DNA of 64,000 nucleotides from Bacillota bacterium (GCA_023397675.1 JAEWTV010000063.1:1-64000), one strand, 5' to 3'. Counted from the first letter of the stretch, positions 1 to 9,667 are shown. Notes: generated by a model not told the origin, from the sequence alone. A program made the numbers and translations.

Positions 1-1608
1 ATGGGTGTCAACGGTACGCTGGGCGGTGGTTCACTTTCCTCCGCCACGGTGGTCTATACCGGAACGCTGACCCTGCCGGGAATCACTCCGGCGAACGGCT
101 TTAACTGCACAGGAGCCGGAGCGGGTACCCTTGGCTGGTATGACGGATTAAACTTTTATAAGCCGGGAGATAAGCCAACCCTTGCTGCGGGCACGACCTT
201 GAAGTTGGGATACGGCGGCATACCTCCAAAAATTACAACGACATCACTGCCAGGAGGTGAGGTTGGTTCGGCTTACAGTCAGCCTCTCGCAATGGAAGGC
301 AGTATACCGGCTGCATGGTCAATAGTTAGTGGTGCCCTGCCGCCTGGTCTGACTCTTTCAAACTCAGGTGTTATTTCCGGTACACCGGATGCGGTTGGAA
401 CATCTACCTTTGTAGTCGGGGTGGATAACAGCTCGGGAAGCCACACGCAGGAGTTGAGTATTAAAGTATCGATTATCGAGCAATTCAGCCTCGCCCCTGG
501 TGGCACCTATTACTTTGACCTATCGTCACAGAAGCTTCCGGGCACGGTGAACGCCGCTTTGCCAGATAAAAGCCTGAAATGGGTTCCATTTACTTATGTT
601 GGAACACTAAAAGCCAGTATCCGCAGGTCGGATAATGCAATGATGCCTGCCGGACTGTTCAATCTGTTTGTGGCGGATTATAATGTAGTGCATTCAGCGA
701 ACTGGTTCTTACATCTGTCTATGAATAATGGTCTCATTTTCGGTAAAGGCTATGTAAGTCGCAATGTTCCCTATGTACTCCGTTCCTTGTCCTGCGGCAG
801 TGAAAGCAATGGTGACTCGGGAAGCGCTGAACGGGGTATGCCTGCAAGCAATGAGTGGGACCGAATTTTAGATAAGGATACGAACTACATAAAAAACTAT
901 GCCGGTATGTATTCATATGGGCAGGACGAAGTGCCATCCCATAGCGGAGTTTACTGTGCTGTTCGAGGAAATGACAAAAATACAGCACGTAATTTCTATC
1001 AATTTGAGGTCAACAATTTCGATGCAACCGTTGGTTTTCGCCCAGCCCTCGAACTTCCAAAGCCAGCTACACTGGGTGCCGACGGCTTGAAGTCCGTTAC
1101 CTTCGATATGGGCGCTGATGGCACCATAGGTACTAAAGGCTCTTTGTGCGAAAATTCCCTGACCTCCGCTGCGGTGGTCTATACTGGCAAGCTGACCATA
1201 CCGGCAATTACGCAAGACAATGGGTTTAACTATACAGGCTCCGGTACAGGTACGCTTGGTTGGTACGACGGATCAACATTTTATGAGCCGGGAGCAACGG
1301 TTACACTCGCCACAGGTACGAAACTGACACCGGGATATAGCAATGCTGCGTCCATTACTGGCCCGACAACACTGACATTAATCAAAGACTACAGTGCCAC
1401 CTCTACAAGCGAGTACACCATCACAGGTACGGCTCCTGTAACTGTGAGCAAAACTTCCGGTGATGCCAAGATAACTTGGAATGATACAACAAAGAAGCTG
1501 GATATCGCTGCCGGGCTTGCTGTGGGCAGCTACCCTGTCACATTGACAGCCAGCAACGGTGCTTTGTCGGATGCAACTCTGAATTTCACGTTGACGGTGA
1601 ACGCAGCA

Positions 1609-2376
1609 GTAACACATACCGTAACCTTTGTGGACTGGTATAGCTCTTAATTAAACAAACAAACAGTAAACGACAAACCAAAAGCGACAGCACCTGCAAA
1701 TCCTGTTAGGAATGGATATACCTTTACAGGCTGGGATAGAGACTTCAGCAGTGTAACAAGTGACCTGACAGTAAAAGCACAATACACTGAGAACACAGCA
1801 GTAACGCATACCGTAACCTTTGTGGACTGGGAATGATCTGAATTAAAGAAAGAAACAGTAAATGACAAAGCAAAAGCGACAGCACCTGCAAATCCTGTTA
1901 GAGAAGGATACACCTTCACAGGCTGGGATAAAGACTTCAGCAGTGTAACAAGTGACCTGACAGTAACAGCACAATACACTGAGAACACAGCAGTAACGCA
2001 TACCGTAACCTTTGTGGACTGGGACGGAAAGGTATTAAAGACTGAAACAGTGAACGATGGAGCAGCAGCAACAGCACCTGCAAACCCATCCAGGAATGGA
2101 TATACGTTCACAGGCTGGGATATAGAGTTCAGTAAGGTAACAAGTGACCTGACAGTAACAGCACAGTACAGCGAGAATACTACGGTAACACATACCGTAA
2201 CCTTTAAGGACTGGGACGGAAAGGTATTAAAGACTGAAACAGTGAACGGAGGAGCAACAGCAACAGCACCTGCAAATCCTTTTAGGAATGGATATACCTT
2301 TACAGGCTGGGATAAAAACTTCAGCAATGTAACAAGTGACTTGACAGTGAAAGCACAGTACAGCATTAATAACTCC
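1609..2376 (+). repeat. Four tandem 192-bp InlB B-type (Flg_new) repeats
   Basis: The phrase GTAAC(A/G)CATACCGTAACC recurs at 1609, 1801, 1993 and 2185, exactly 192 bp (64 residues) apart. Each unit encodes the family pattern of a VTHTVTF strand, a DWDG turn, then GYTFTGWD and LTV-AQY. Units 1 and 2 carry stop codons just after DW; units 3 and 4 read DWDGKVLKTE and are intact. Confidence 0.9.
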
Positions 2377-3094
2377 AATAACAGTGGCAACAACGGAGGA
2401 GGAACGCCCAATGTTACACCTCCTGTAGAGACCCCAAAACCGGAAATAACAATTCGAAAAGATACTGAAGCGATAACAGCTACTACAACAGCAAAAACAA
2501 CAACTGGTTCTGCAGGAAATGCTTCTGCATCTGTAACAGAAAGTCAGGTTTCGGATGCTGTAAAGAAATCTATTGAAACAGCTTCAAAGGAGAGCGAAGG
2601 AACTGCGGCAAGAGTTGAATTAAAGGTACAGGCTCCTGCCGATTCGAAATCAGTTGAAACAAGCCTTCCTAAAAAGGCTTTAAATGAAGTGGCAGCTAGC
2701 GATACAGCAGCACTTACAATATCCACCCCTGTTGCTGCTATTACCTTTGATAATAAATCCCTGGATACAATTTCAGGACAGGCAGGTGGAGATGTAAAGA
2801 TTACAGCTGCAAAAGCAGACGTAAGAACCCTTAGTGAAGAAACAAGACAAGCAGTGGGTGACAGACCTGTATACAACTTCAGTGTTACAAGCGGTGATAA
2901 GACAATATCACAATTCGGTGGTAGTGTAACTGTAGCAGTACCGTATACACCAAAGCCGGGAGAAGACCCGAATGCGATCGTAATCTACTACATAAATGCT
3001 CAAGGCAAGCCTGAAATGGTAAGTAACTGTAAATATAACCCTGCAACAGGCACAATCAGCTTTGCTACAAACCATTTCTCACAATATGCAGTGG

Positions 3095-3651
3095 GTTATA
3101 ACAAGGTAAGCTTCAAGGATGTAGCTGAAGATGCATGGTATAGCAAGGCAGTAGGCTTTATTGCTGCAAGGGGTATCACCACAGGTACAGGTAATGGGCT
3201 ATTCAACCCTGGAGAAAAGCTTACAAGAGGGCAATTCATAGTAATGGTTTTGAAAGCTTATGGAATAAGTCCTGATCAAAACCCGACTGAAAACTTCTCA
3301 GATGCAGGAAGCACCTATTATTCAAACTATCTTGCAACAGCAAAGAAGCTTGGTATATCCGGCGGTGTGGGAAACAACAGGTTTGCTCCTGATAATCAAA
3401 TCACAAGGCAGGAAATGTTTGTACTGTTGTACAATGCACTTAAGGCAACCGGTAAAGTGCCGGAAGTTACAGGCGCAAAGACACTTGTTGAGTTCAGCGA
3501 CGGAGGACAGGTGGCTTCGTGGGCAAAGGATGCAATGACCTACTTCGTCCAGACAGGAACCATCAGCGGAAATGGCGGGAAGTTGTCTCCTGTAGCTACC
3601 ACAAGCAGAGCAGAAATGGCACAGGTATTATATAACCTGCTGTCTAAATAA
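3095..3651 (+). repeat. SLH cassette, copy 1 of a long direct repeat
   Basis: This segment encodes the three SLH domains and matches 6738-7295 almost base for base over long stretches, with the same offset (about 3,644 bp) throughout. It includes identical runs around GGAATAAGTCCTGATCAAAA and the final AGCAGAGC(A/T)GAAATGGCACA. Confidence 0.9.
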
Positions 3652-3682
3652 GTTGTTGAAGAAAACATAATTTAAAATATTT

Positions 3683-3716
3683 AAAACAAGGGTTCAATTG
3701 AGTCCTTGTTTTTTTG
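3683..3716 (+). terminator. Rho-independent terminator
   Basis: A nine-base stem (AAAACAAGG with CCTTGTTTT) is followed by a T run, 32 bases after the SLH protein stop. Confidence 0.8.
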
Positions 3717-3794
3717 TATAATTCAATAAAAAAACAAAAAAATACGCCAAACGGCAGATACCCAAAAAAAATAAAATCAATATAATTGTGCATA

Positions 3795-4094
3795 ATGAGA
3801 AGTTTTGTTTGTCAGACGACAGGGGAGGGATTACGCATTAGCAGGATTATTAGAGTAACGCCAAATGATGATTATACATTGCTTATTGAATTTGAGCATG
3901 GAAATCAAATTACTTTTAACATGCAAAGACTTATTAAGACCATTCCATACAACGCTTTAAATGACATTGAACGTTTTAAAAATGTAAAGGTTGAAGACAA
4001 GGCTCTTTGCTGGGGTGACATAGGGACTGCTGGACAGACACTGATGCCTGTCAGGCTTACCGTTGATAATATACTTTTTATAATAAGGGATTAA
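3795..4094 (+). CDS. DUF2442 domain protein
   Basis: This small soluble protein (about 85-100 aa) matches the DUF2442 pattern: DDYTLLIEFEHG near the start, a central NDIERFKNVKVE, then a W-D residue pair. Function is unknown; family members often sit in toxin-antitoxin-like or mobile contexts, but no partner gene is present here. The start is uncertain. ATG 3795 has no ribosome site, whereas a strong GGGGAGGG at 3822-3829 points to a start near the ATT codon at 3837. A TATAAT at 3781-3786 could be its -10 box, which would also fit the later start. It ends 9 bases before the NHL/SLH protein and may be co-transcribed with it. Confidence 0.65.
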   Translation: MRSFVCQTTGEGLRISRIIRVTPNDDYTLLIEFEHGNQITFNMQRLIKTIPYNALNDIERFKNVKVEDKALCWGDIGTAGQTLMPVRLTVDNILFIIRD

Positions 4095-4103
4095 GGAGGA
4101 AAA

Positions 4104-7100
4104 ATGAAAAAATATCTTATCTTTTGTGTAATTATTGTTATACTTGTAATTTCATTTCCGGCATTTGTTAGTGCTTCAGGAACAAATGGCTTTACTCAAA
4201 TCATACCAAGTGGAAAAGTGTGGTATTTTAACAGTCCATGGGGGATAGCAGTAGATAGTAGCGGAAATGTGTACGTTGTAGATAGTTTTAACAACTGCAT
4301 ATGTAAATTTGATTCTAGCGGTATTGTTCTGAGAAAATGGGGAAGTGAGGGAAATGGAGAAGGGCAGTTTAAATACCCAAGAGGCATAGCGCTGGATAGC
4401 AGCGGCAATGTGTATGTTGCAGATACTAACAACAACCGCATACAAGAATTTGATTCTGAAGGTGTTTTTATTAAAGCATGGGGAAGCAATGGAACCGGAG
4501 ATGGACAGTTTCAATACCCATATGGTATAGCAGTGGACAGCGGCGGAAATGTGTATGTTACAGATGATAACAACGATCGCATACAAAAATTTGATAAAGA
4601 GTGTGTTTTTATTAAAGCATGGGGAAGCAAAGGCAGCGGTAATAGTCAGTTTTCAGCACCATGGGATATAGCAACAGACAGCAGTGGTGATTTGTATGTA
4701 GCCGATATGGTAAACAACCGCATACAGAAGTTTAATTCTGAAGGTGTTTTTATTAAATCATGGGGGGGCAATGGAACCGGAGATGGACAGTTTCAACACC
4801 CATGCAGTATAGCAGTGGACGGTAGTGGATATGTGTATGTGACGGATGTGGGAAACAAGCGTATACAAAAATTCGATAAAGAGGGTAATTTTCAGGGGAA
4901 GTGGGGAAGCGAGGGAAGTGGAGACGGCCAGTTCTCTAGTCCGTATGGTATAGCAGTGGATGGCGGCGGAAATGTGTATACAGCAGATAACGCCAACAAA
5001 TGCATACAAAAGTTTGATGCCAATGGAGCCTTCAAGGTAAAGTGGGGAAGCAGCGGTAGCGGTGACGGTCAGCTTTCTTACCCATATGGTATAGCAATAG
5101 ACAGTAGCGGCAATTTGTATGTAGTAGATACAGGCAACTACCGCATCCAGAAATTTGGTTCTAACGGTAGTTTTTTGGCAAAATGGGGAAGCAATGGAAC
5201 CGGTGATGGTCAGTTTATACACCCATATGGTATAGCAGTGGACAGCGGTGGCAATGCGTATGTGGCAGATACAAGTAATAACCGTATCCAGAAATTTGAT
5301 TCTAACAGTGGCTTTATTAAGACATGGGGAAGCAACGGATCTGGAGATGGACAGTTTCAAAACCCAAGTGGTATAGCATTAGATAACAGCGGCAATGTAT
5401 ATGTGGCAGATACAAGTAATAACCGTATCCAGAAATTTGATAAGGATGGTAACCCTCTAGGGAAGTGGGGAAGCAGTGGCAGCGGAGATGGTCAGTTTTC
5501 TAGTCCGATTGGTATAGTGCTGGATAGCAGCGGAAATGTGTATGTGGCAGATACTGACAACAACCGCATCCAGAAATTTGATTCTGCCGGTGGCTTTATA
5601 AAGGCATGGGGAAGCAGTGGCAGCGGTGACGGCCAGTTTAATAGCCCATATGGAATAGCAGTGGATAGCAGCGGAAATGTGTATGTGGCAGATACTGCCA
5701 ACAACCGCATACAAGAATTTGATAAAGATGGCAAATTTCTAGGAAAGTGGGGAAGTAACGGGACCGAAGACGGTCAGTTTAACCTTCCGCATGGTATAGC
5801 ACTGGACAGCAACGGCAATGTTTATGTAGCAGATAGATATAATCATAGAATTCAGAAGCTGGTCGCTTATACTGTTTCTTTTGATGCCCAGGGTGGAAGT
5901 ACAGTTCCAGATATAAAAAATGTAGTCTCCGGCTCAAAGATTTCTGCTCCGGCTGAACCTGTAAAGTCAGGGTATACGTTTGGCGGCTGGTACAGGGAAG
6001 CGGAACTTATAAATAAGTGGGACTTCAGTAACGATACTGTAACGGCAAGTGTAACACTTTATGCAAAGTGGACCACAAATGCCACGGGCGGAGGCAGTAC
6101 TCCTTCTGCACCTGAACCCACTTACAATGCAAATGTTTCAGGGGCAGGCTTAACAGCAGTTAATTTGCCCATTACAGTTAATAAGGATACAAACAATGCA
6201 ACCTTAGAAGTAGGCACTCAGCTTGGGAGTGTTTTTAAAAGCGGAGAAGCTGCAGTTATTAACATACCTACTATACCCGGAATAAATAGTTATACTTTGG
6301 GTATACCGGTTGCATATTTGTCTATGGCTGATGGGAAAGGCACACTGACCTTTAACTCCAATATTGGAAGCATTACTATTCTAGGTAATATGTTTGAAGG
6401 AGTTGCAGGGTTAGAAGGAAAGAAAGCGGAAATCACCATTGGTTGTGGTAATAAATCCGGACTGTCAGAAGCTGCAAAAGCTGCTATAGGCGACAGACCA
6501 CTGATACAACTTGAGGTGAAGATAGATGGAAAAAGCATTGAATGGAATAACCCAAATGCAGCTGTTACAATATCAATTCCATATAAGCCAACAGCAGCGG
6601 AGCTTGAGAATCCTGATAATATCATCATCTGGTACATAGATGGCAACGGTAACACTGTGTCAGTACCCAATGGACATTATGACCCTGCAACAGGCTCAGT
6701 CAGCTTTACTACAAACCATTTCTCACAATATGCTGTAGGGTATAATAAAGTAAGCTTCAAGGATGTGGCTGAAGGTGCATGGTACAGTAAGGCAGTAGGC
6801 TTTATTGCAGCAAGAGGTATCACATCAGGTTTGGGTAATGAACAATACAACCCTGGAGAAAAGCTTACAAGAGGACAGTTTATAGTAATGGTTTTGAAAG
6901 CTTATGGAATAAGTCCTGATCAAAACCCGACTGACAACTTCGCGGATAGCGGTAACACCTATTACACAAACTATCTTGCAACAGCAAAGAGGCTTGGTAT
7001 ATCCGGCGGTGTGGGAAACAACAGGTTTGCTCCGGATAATCAAATCACAAGGCAGGAAATGTTTGTACTGTTGTACAATGCACTTAAGGCAACTGGTAAA

Positions 7101-7295
7101 GTGCCGAATCTTACAGGCTCAAAGACACTTGTTGAGTTCAGTGACGGAGGACAGGTGGCTTCGTGGGCAAAGGATGCAATGACCTTCTTCGTTCAGACAG
7201 GAACCATCAGCGGAAATGGCGGAAAGTTGTCTCCTATAGCTACTACAAGCAGAGCTGAAATGGCACAGGTATTGTATAACTTGTTGTCTAAATAA
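4104..7295 (+). CDS. Secreted 12-NHL-repeat beta-propeller protein with SLH anchor
   Basis: A 1063-aa exported protein behind a strong AGGAGG. Residues 1-25 form a signal peptide (Lys-rich start, hydrophobic core, FVSASG cleavage region). Residues about 41-587 hold twelve NHL repeats of 47 aa with the signature GIAVDSSGNVYVADT-NNRIQKFD, enough for two six-bladed propellers. An InlB/Flg_new repeat follows (about 588-657, ending LYAKWTT). A Ser/Pro linker and a beta-rich domain shared with the upstream surface protein come next, then three SLH domains (about 880-1063). It probably sits on the cell surface. NHL propellers usually bind proteins, sugars or nucleic acids, and some are enzymes; I see no catalytic signature. 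A terminator follows at 7330. Confidence 0.9.
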   Translation: MKKYLIFCVIIVILVISFPAFVSASGTNGFTQIIPSGKVWYFNSPWGIAVDSSGNVYVVDSFNNCICKFDSSGIVLRKWGSEGNGEGQFKYPRGIALDSSGNVYVADTNNNRIQEFDSEGVFIKAWGSNGTGDGQFQYPYGIAVDSGGNVYVTDDNNDRIQKFDKECVFIKAWGSKGSGNSQFSAPWDIATDSSGDLYVADMVNNRIQKFNSEGVFIKSWGGNGTGDGQFQHPCSIAVDGSGYVYVTDVGNKRIQKFDKEGNFQGKWGSEGSGDGQFSSPYGIAVDGGGNVYTADNANKCIQKFDANGAFKVKWGSSGSGDGQLSYPYGIAIDSSGNLYVVDTGNYRIQKFGSNGSFLAKWGSNGTGDGQFIHPYGIAVDSGGNAYVADTSNNRIQKFDSNSGFIKTWGSNGSGDGQFQNPSGIALDNSGNVYVADTSNNRIQKFDKDGNPLGKWGSSGSGDGQFSSPIGIVLDSSGNVYVADTDNNRIQKFDSAGGFIKAWGSSGSGDGQFNSPYGIAVDSSGNVYVADTANNRIQEFDKDGKFLGKWGSNGTEDGQFNLPHGIALDSNGNVYVADRYNHRIQKLVAYTVSFDAQGGSTVPDIKNVVSGSKISAPAEPVKSGYTFGGWYREAELINKWDFSNDTVTASVTLYAKWTTNATGGGSTPSAPEPTYNANVSGAGLTAVNLPITVNKDTNNATLEVGTQLGSVFKSGEAAVINIPTIPGINSYTLGIPVAYLSMADGKGTLTFNSNIGSITILGNMFEGVAGLEGKKAEITIGCGNKSGLSEAAKAAIGDRPLIQLEVKIDGKSIEWNNPNAAVTISIPYKPTAAELENPDNIIIWYIDGNGNTVSVPNGHYDPATGSVSFTTNHFSQYAVGYNKVSFKDVAEGAWYSKAVGFIAARGITSGLGNEQYNPGEKLTRGQFIVMVLKAYGISPDQNPTDNFADSGNTYYTNYLATAKRLGISGGVGNNRFAPDNQITRQEMFVLLYNALKATGKVPNLTGSKTLVEFSDGGQVASWAKDAMTFFVQTGTISGNGGKLSPIATTSRAEMAQVLYNLLSK
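4227..5864 (+). repeat. Twelve tandem 141-bp NHL-encoding repeats
   Basis: Units begin at 4227, 4368, 4509 and so on to 5778, with a strict 141-bp period. Units share phrases such as GGAAATGTGTATGT(T/G)GCAGA and ATGGGGAAGCA. The lack of indels and the high unit-to-unit identity suggest recent amplification or gene conversion. Confidence 0.92.
6738..7295 (+). repeat. SLH cassette, copy 2 of a long direct repeat
   Basis: Near-identical to 3095-3651; it encodes the three SLH domains of the NHL protein. Recombination between the copies would delete or swap the intervening 3.6 kb. Confidence 0.9.
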
Positions 7296-7329
7296 AGTTG
7301 TTGTATTAAAAGATTATAAAAGATTACTG

Positions 7330-7366
7330 AAAACAGATAGCTAAAAAAATTGGCTATCTGTTTTTA
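7330..7366 (+). terminator. Rho-independent terminator after the NHL/SLH gene
   Basis: A 12-bp perfect stem (AAAACAGATAGC with GCTATCTGTTTT) with an 11-base loop, ending in T residues. Confidence 0.88.
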
Positions 7367-7385
7367 ATTTAATTTATTGTTTCTA

Positions 7386-7432
7386 TTGACATTTATATTG
7401 GTTATGTTTTACACTAGTATAAAGTATACTAG
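7386..7432 (+). promoter_or_regulatory. Promoter and dyad operator of the PadR gene
   Basis: TTGACA (7386-7391) and TACACT (7410-7415) with an 18-bp spacer. A perfect dyad CTAGTATA-AAG-TATACTAG (7414-7432) overlaps the edge of the -10 box. This is the usual place for an autorepressor site. Assignment to PadR binding is inference. Confidence 0.7.
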
Positions 7433-7451
7433 ATAGGAAGGAAGTGAAAGG

Positions 7452-7976
7452 ATGTCTACAGTTGACCTGACACTGTTGGGTGCACTTATGGAAAAGCCGT
7501 TAAACGCATATGAAATGAAGAAGATAATTGAAAGCAGGAATATCGAGCGTTGGATTAAGATCAGTACTCCATCAGTTTATAAGAATCTGGTCAAACTGTA
7601 TAAGAAGGGCTATCTTGACGGTGAAGTTAAAAAAGAGGGAGAAATGCCTGAAAAAACCATATATACAATTAATGAAAAGGGCAGGGAGTATTTTCTTGAA
7701 CTAATGAATAAATACTCAAAGGATCCTGGAAATGTATATGTAGATTTTTCTGCATTTGTAGCAAATCTTCATAATGTTGATAAAGAAACCGGTCTTAAAA
7801 TGATAGAGGATATGCAGGAAAAATTCAGGACTAAAATTCATTATATGGACATAGCTCTTGAACAAAGAAAAAACCTGCCATCTCATGCGCGTTCCCTTAT
7901 TGAAGTTTATCATCAGATGTTCACGCTTTTTCTGAACTGGTCTGAAGATATGAAAAATAAATACAAGAATTCATAG
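7452..7976 (+). CDS. PadR-family transcriptional repressor
   Basis: A 174-aa protein with an N-terminal PadR winged helix (TLLGALMEKPLNAYEMKKII, then STPSVYKNLVKLYKKGYL) and a helical C-terminal dimerisation domain of the Vir_act_alpha_C type (from about residue 95). PadR proteins commonly repress efflux genes and release DNA when a small molecule binds. The MFS pump starts 95 bases downstream, and half of this gene's promoter dyad reappears in front of it, so local control of both genes is likely. Ribosome site GGAAGGAAGTG. Confidence 0.88.
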   Translation: MSTVDLTLLGALMEKPLNAYEMKKIIESRNIERWIKISTPSVYKNLVKLYKKGYLDGEVKKEGEMPEKTIYTINEKGREYFLELMNKYSKDPGNVYVDFSAFVANLHNVDKETGLKMIEDMQEKFRTKIHYMDIALEQRKNLPSHARSLIEVYHQMFTLFLNWSEDMKNKYKNS

Positions 7977-7999
7977 GACTGTTTTTTTATGTAGTAATG

Positions 8000-8011
8000 G
8001 TATAAAGTATA
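8000..8011 (+). promoter_or_regulatory. Second, partial PadR-type operator before the MFS gene
   Basis: The 12-mer GTATAAAGTATA is identical to the core of the dyad at 7417-7428. The outer arms are degenerate here. Binding by the upstream PadR is inference. Confidence 0.5.
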
Positions 8012-8071
8012 GCAGTATTTGTTACACTGATATTTTATATACTAATTTCATAATTGGAGGAAAGAATTTTT

Positions 8072-9667
8072 ATGGAAAACAAGCAATTAAACAAAACAAA
8101 AATAGTACTGATAATGCTTGGGTTAATGGCAAGCCTTCTTATGTCTGCACTTGATTCAACCATAGTTAGCACTGCAATGAAAAAAATAGTGGATGATTTG
8201 AAGGGTATCCAGTCATATGCATGGCCGTTTACTATTTATATGCTTTGCTCTACTATAGCAATACCTGTATTTGGAGGATTATCAGACATATTCGGCAGGA
8301 AGTATATTTTCTTGTCCGGTATTGTAACCTTTCTCGCAGGCTCGGCTTTATGCGGTACTTCACAGAATATGCTGCAGCTTATAATTTACAGAGGATTGCA
8401 GGGCATAGGCGGTGGAATTATCGTATCAAGTGTATTTACAATTGTTGCAGATTTATTTGAGGCTAAGAAGCGTGGAAAGTATATGGGGATAGTAACTTCC
8501 GTGTTTGGGCTTGCAAGTGTAGTCGGACCTCTGATAGGTGGATTTTTGACTGATAATCTCGGCTGGCGCTGGATATTTTATATAAATGTTCCGATAGGTA
8601 TTGCTGCAATTATATTGATATTTGTAAATATGCCTAACTTCAAGGTGGCTGGTGTAAGAAAGTCAATAGACATTAAAGGAATAGTTTCGTTGACTTTGGC
8701 TTTAATACCTATGCTTCTTGCTTTCAGCTGGGCTGGTAAGGATTATGCATGGTCTTCTGCTGAAATAATAAGCTTACTTGCATTTTCGGTATTAATGCTG
8801 ATGGCTTTTGTGCTTATTGAATTAAAAGCTGTAAACCCGATAATTCCTCTTGTGTTGTTCAAGAATCGTACAATAAATATTTCAGTGTTAATTGCATTTT
8901 TATCAAACGCATTGATGTTTGCAGCAATAATGTTTTTACCCTACTTTGTCCAGGGTGTCTTAGGATCATCAGCATCTGCATCCGGTGCCATTACAACACC
9001 AATGATGCTTGCACTTTTACTAACAAGTAATGTTACTGGTATTTTGGTTTCAAAGAAGAGTAAGAGCAAAGGATTTATAATTCTGGCTTTTGTATTAATG
9101 TCACTTGGAACATGGCTTCTTTCAACCATGGCAGTCGCAACTCCATACTATAAGGTTATTGTTTTTATGGTAATACTGGGGTTGGGAATTGGAATAACCA
9201 TGCCTATAGCAAATATTGCTGCACAAAATGCTGCTCCAAGAGAACAACTGGCTTCAGTTACATCGGTAGTTCAATTCTTTAGAAATATCGGAGGAACAAT
9301 TGGTTCAGCTATCTATGGAACAATAATGGCAACTTCAATGAATTCAGGTCTTTCAAAATTAGATCTGTCTCGTGTACCGGATAATGTGAGGGTATTGCTC
9401 AAGAATCCGCAGATAATAACAGATACCCAGGCAATGAGCCAGATTAAAGCTCATGTGCCCAATGAATATATGGATTATTTTAATGGTATTTTTAATAAGC
9501 TAAAAATAATTTTATCAGATTCAATACATGATGTATTCTTCTTTTGCATTTTCGTTGCGGCAGCAGGAATTATAATTTCTTTTTTATTTAAAGAAGCTGG
9601 AAAGAAGAAATCTATACCGGTAGTAAACATTAACAGTGATATTATACCTGACTCTGCTGGAGAATAA
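8072..9667 (+). CDS. EmrB/QacA-family (DHA2) MFS drug exporter
   Basis: A 531-aa integral membrane protein with about 14 transmembrane helices, the length and count typical of DHA2 proton-coupled multidrug exporters. The start is ATG 8072 because GGAGG at 8056-8060 lies just upstream; the in-frame TTG at 8054 overlaps that ribosome site. Seen: the loop-2 motif GGLSDIFGRKYIF (MFS motif A), RGLQGIGGG in helix 4, and GPLIGGFLTDNLGWRWIFYI (motif C region and the DHA2 WRWIF signature). It exports lipophilic compounds across the cell membrane; the substrate cannot be read from sequence. It probably forms one regulon with the PadR gene. Confidence 0.9.
   Translation: MENKQLNKTKIVLIMLGLMASLLMSALDSTIVSTAMKKIVDDLKGIQSYAWPFTIYMLCSTIAIPVFGGLSDIFGRKYIFLSGIVTFLAGSALCGTSQNMLQLIIYRGLQGIGGGIIVSSVFTIVADLFEAKKRGKYMGIVTSVFGLASVVGPLIGGFLTDNLGWRWIFYINVPIGIAAIILIFVNMPNFKVAGVRKSIDIKGIVSLTLALIPMLLAFSWAGKDYAWSSAEIISLLAFSVLMLMAFVLIELKAVNPIIPLVLFKNRTINISVLIAFLSNALMFAAIMFLPYFVQGVLGSSASASGAITTPMMLALLLTSNVTGILVSKKSKSKGFIILAFVLMSLGTWLLSTMAVATPYYKVIVFMVILGLGIGITMPIANIAAQNAAPREQLASVTSVVQFFRNIGGTIGSAIYGTIMATSMNSGLSKLDLSRVPDNVRVLLKNPQIITDTQAMSQIKAHVPNEYMDYFNGIFNKLKIILSDSIHDVFFFCIFVAAAGIIISFLFKEAGKKKSIPVVNINSDIIPDSAGE

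Larger units (their letters stand above)
1..3651 (+). pseudogene. SLH-domain surface protein interrupted by two in-frame stops (5' end outside window)
   Basis: One reading frame runs from base 1 to the TAA at 3649-3651. It is broken by TAA at 1648-1650 and TGA at 1834-1836, both in the same frame. Module order: a Gly-rich module (1-228); an Ig-like He_PIG-type domain (about 230-475); an unrecognised domain ending in GFRPALELP (about 480-1065); a second copy of the Gly-rich module (1108-1340); an Ig-like stretch (1345-1600); four InlB/Flg_new repeats (1609-2376); a linker and a beta-rich domain; then three SLH domains (about 3103-3651) that would bind cell-wall polymer. The next in-frame start after the stops (GTG 2014) lies inside a repeat and has no ribosome site, so I do not treat it as a separate gene. 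The first 1.3 kb is visibly richer in GC than the rest. Pseudogene, readthrough and sequencing error are all possible; pseudogene is most likely. Confidence 0.75.

Noticed and set aside
2014..3651. A separate gene starting at GTG 2014
   Set aside because: The GTG lies inside a repeat, has no ribosome site or promoter, and the frame continues upstream through the stops, so it is the 3' part of the same gene.
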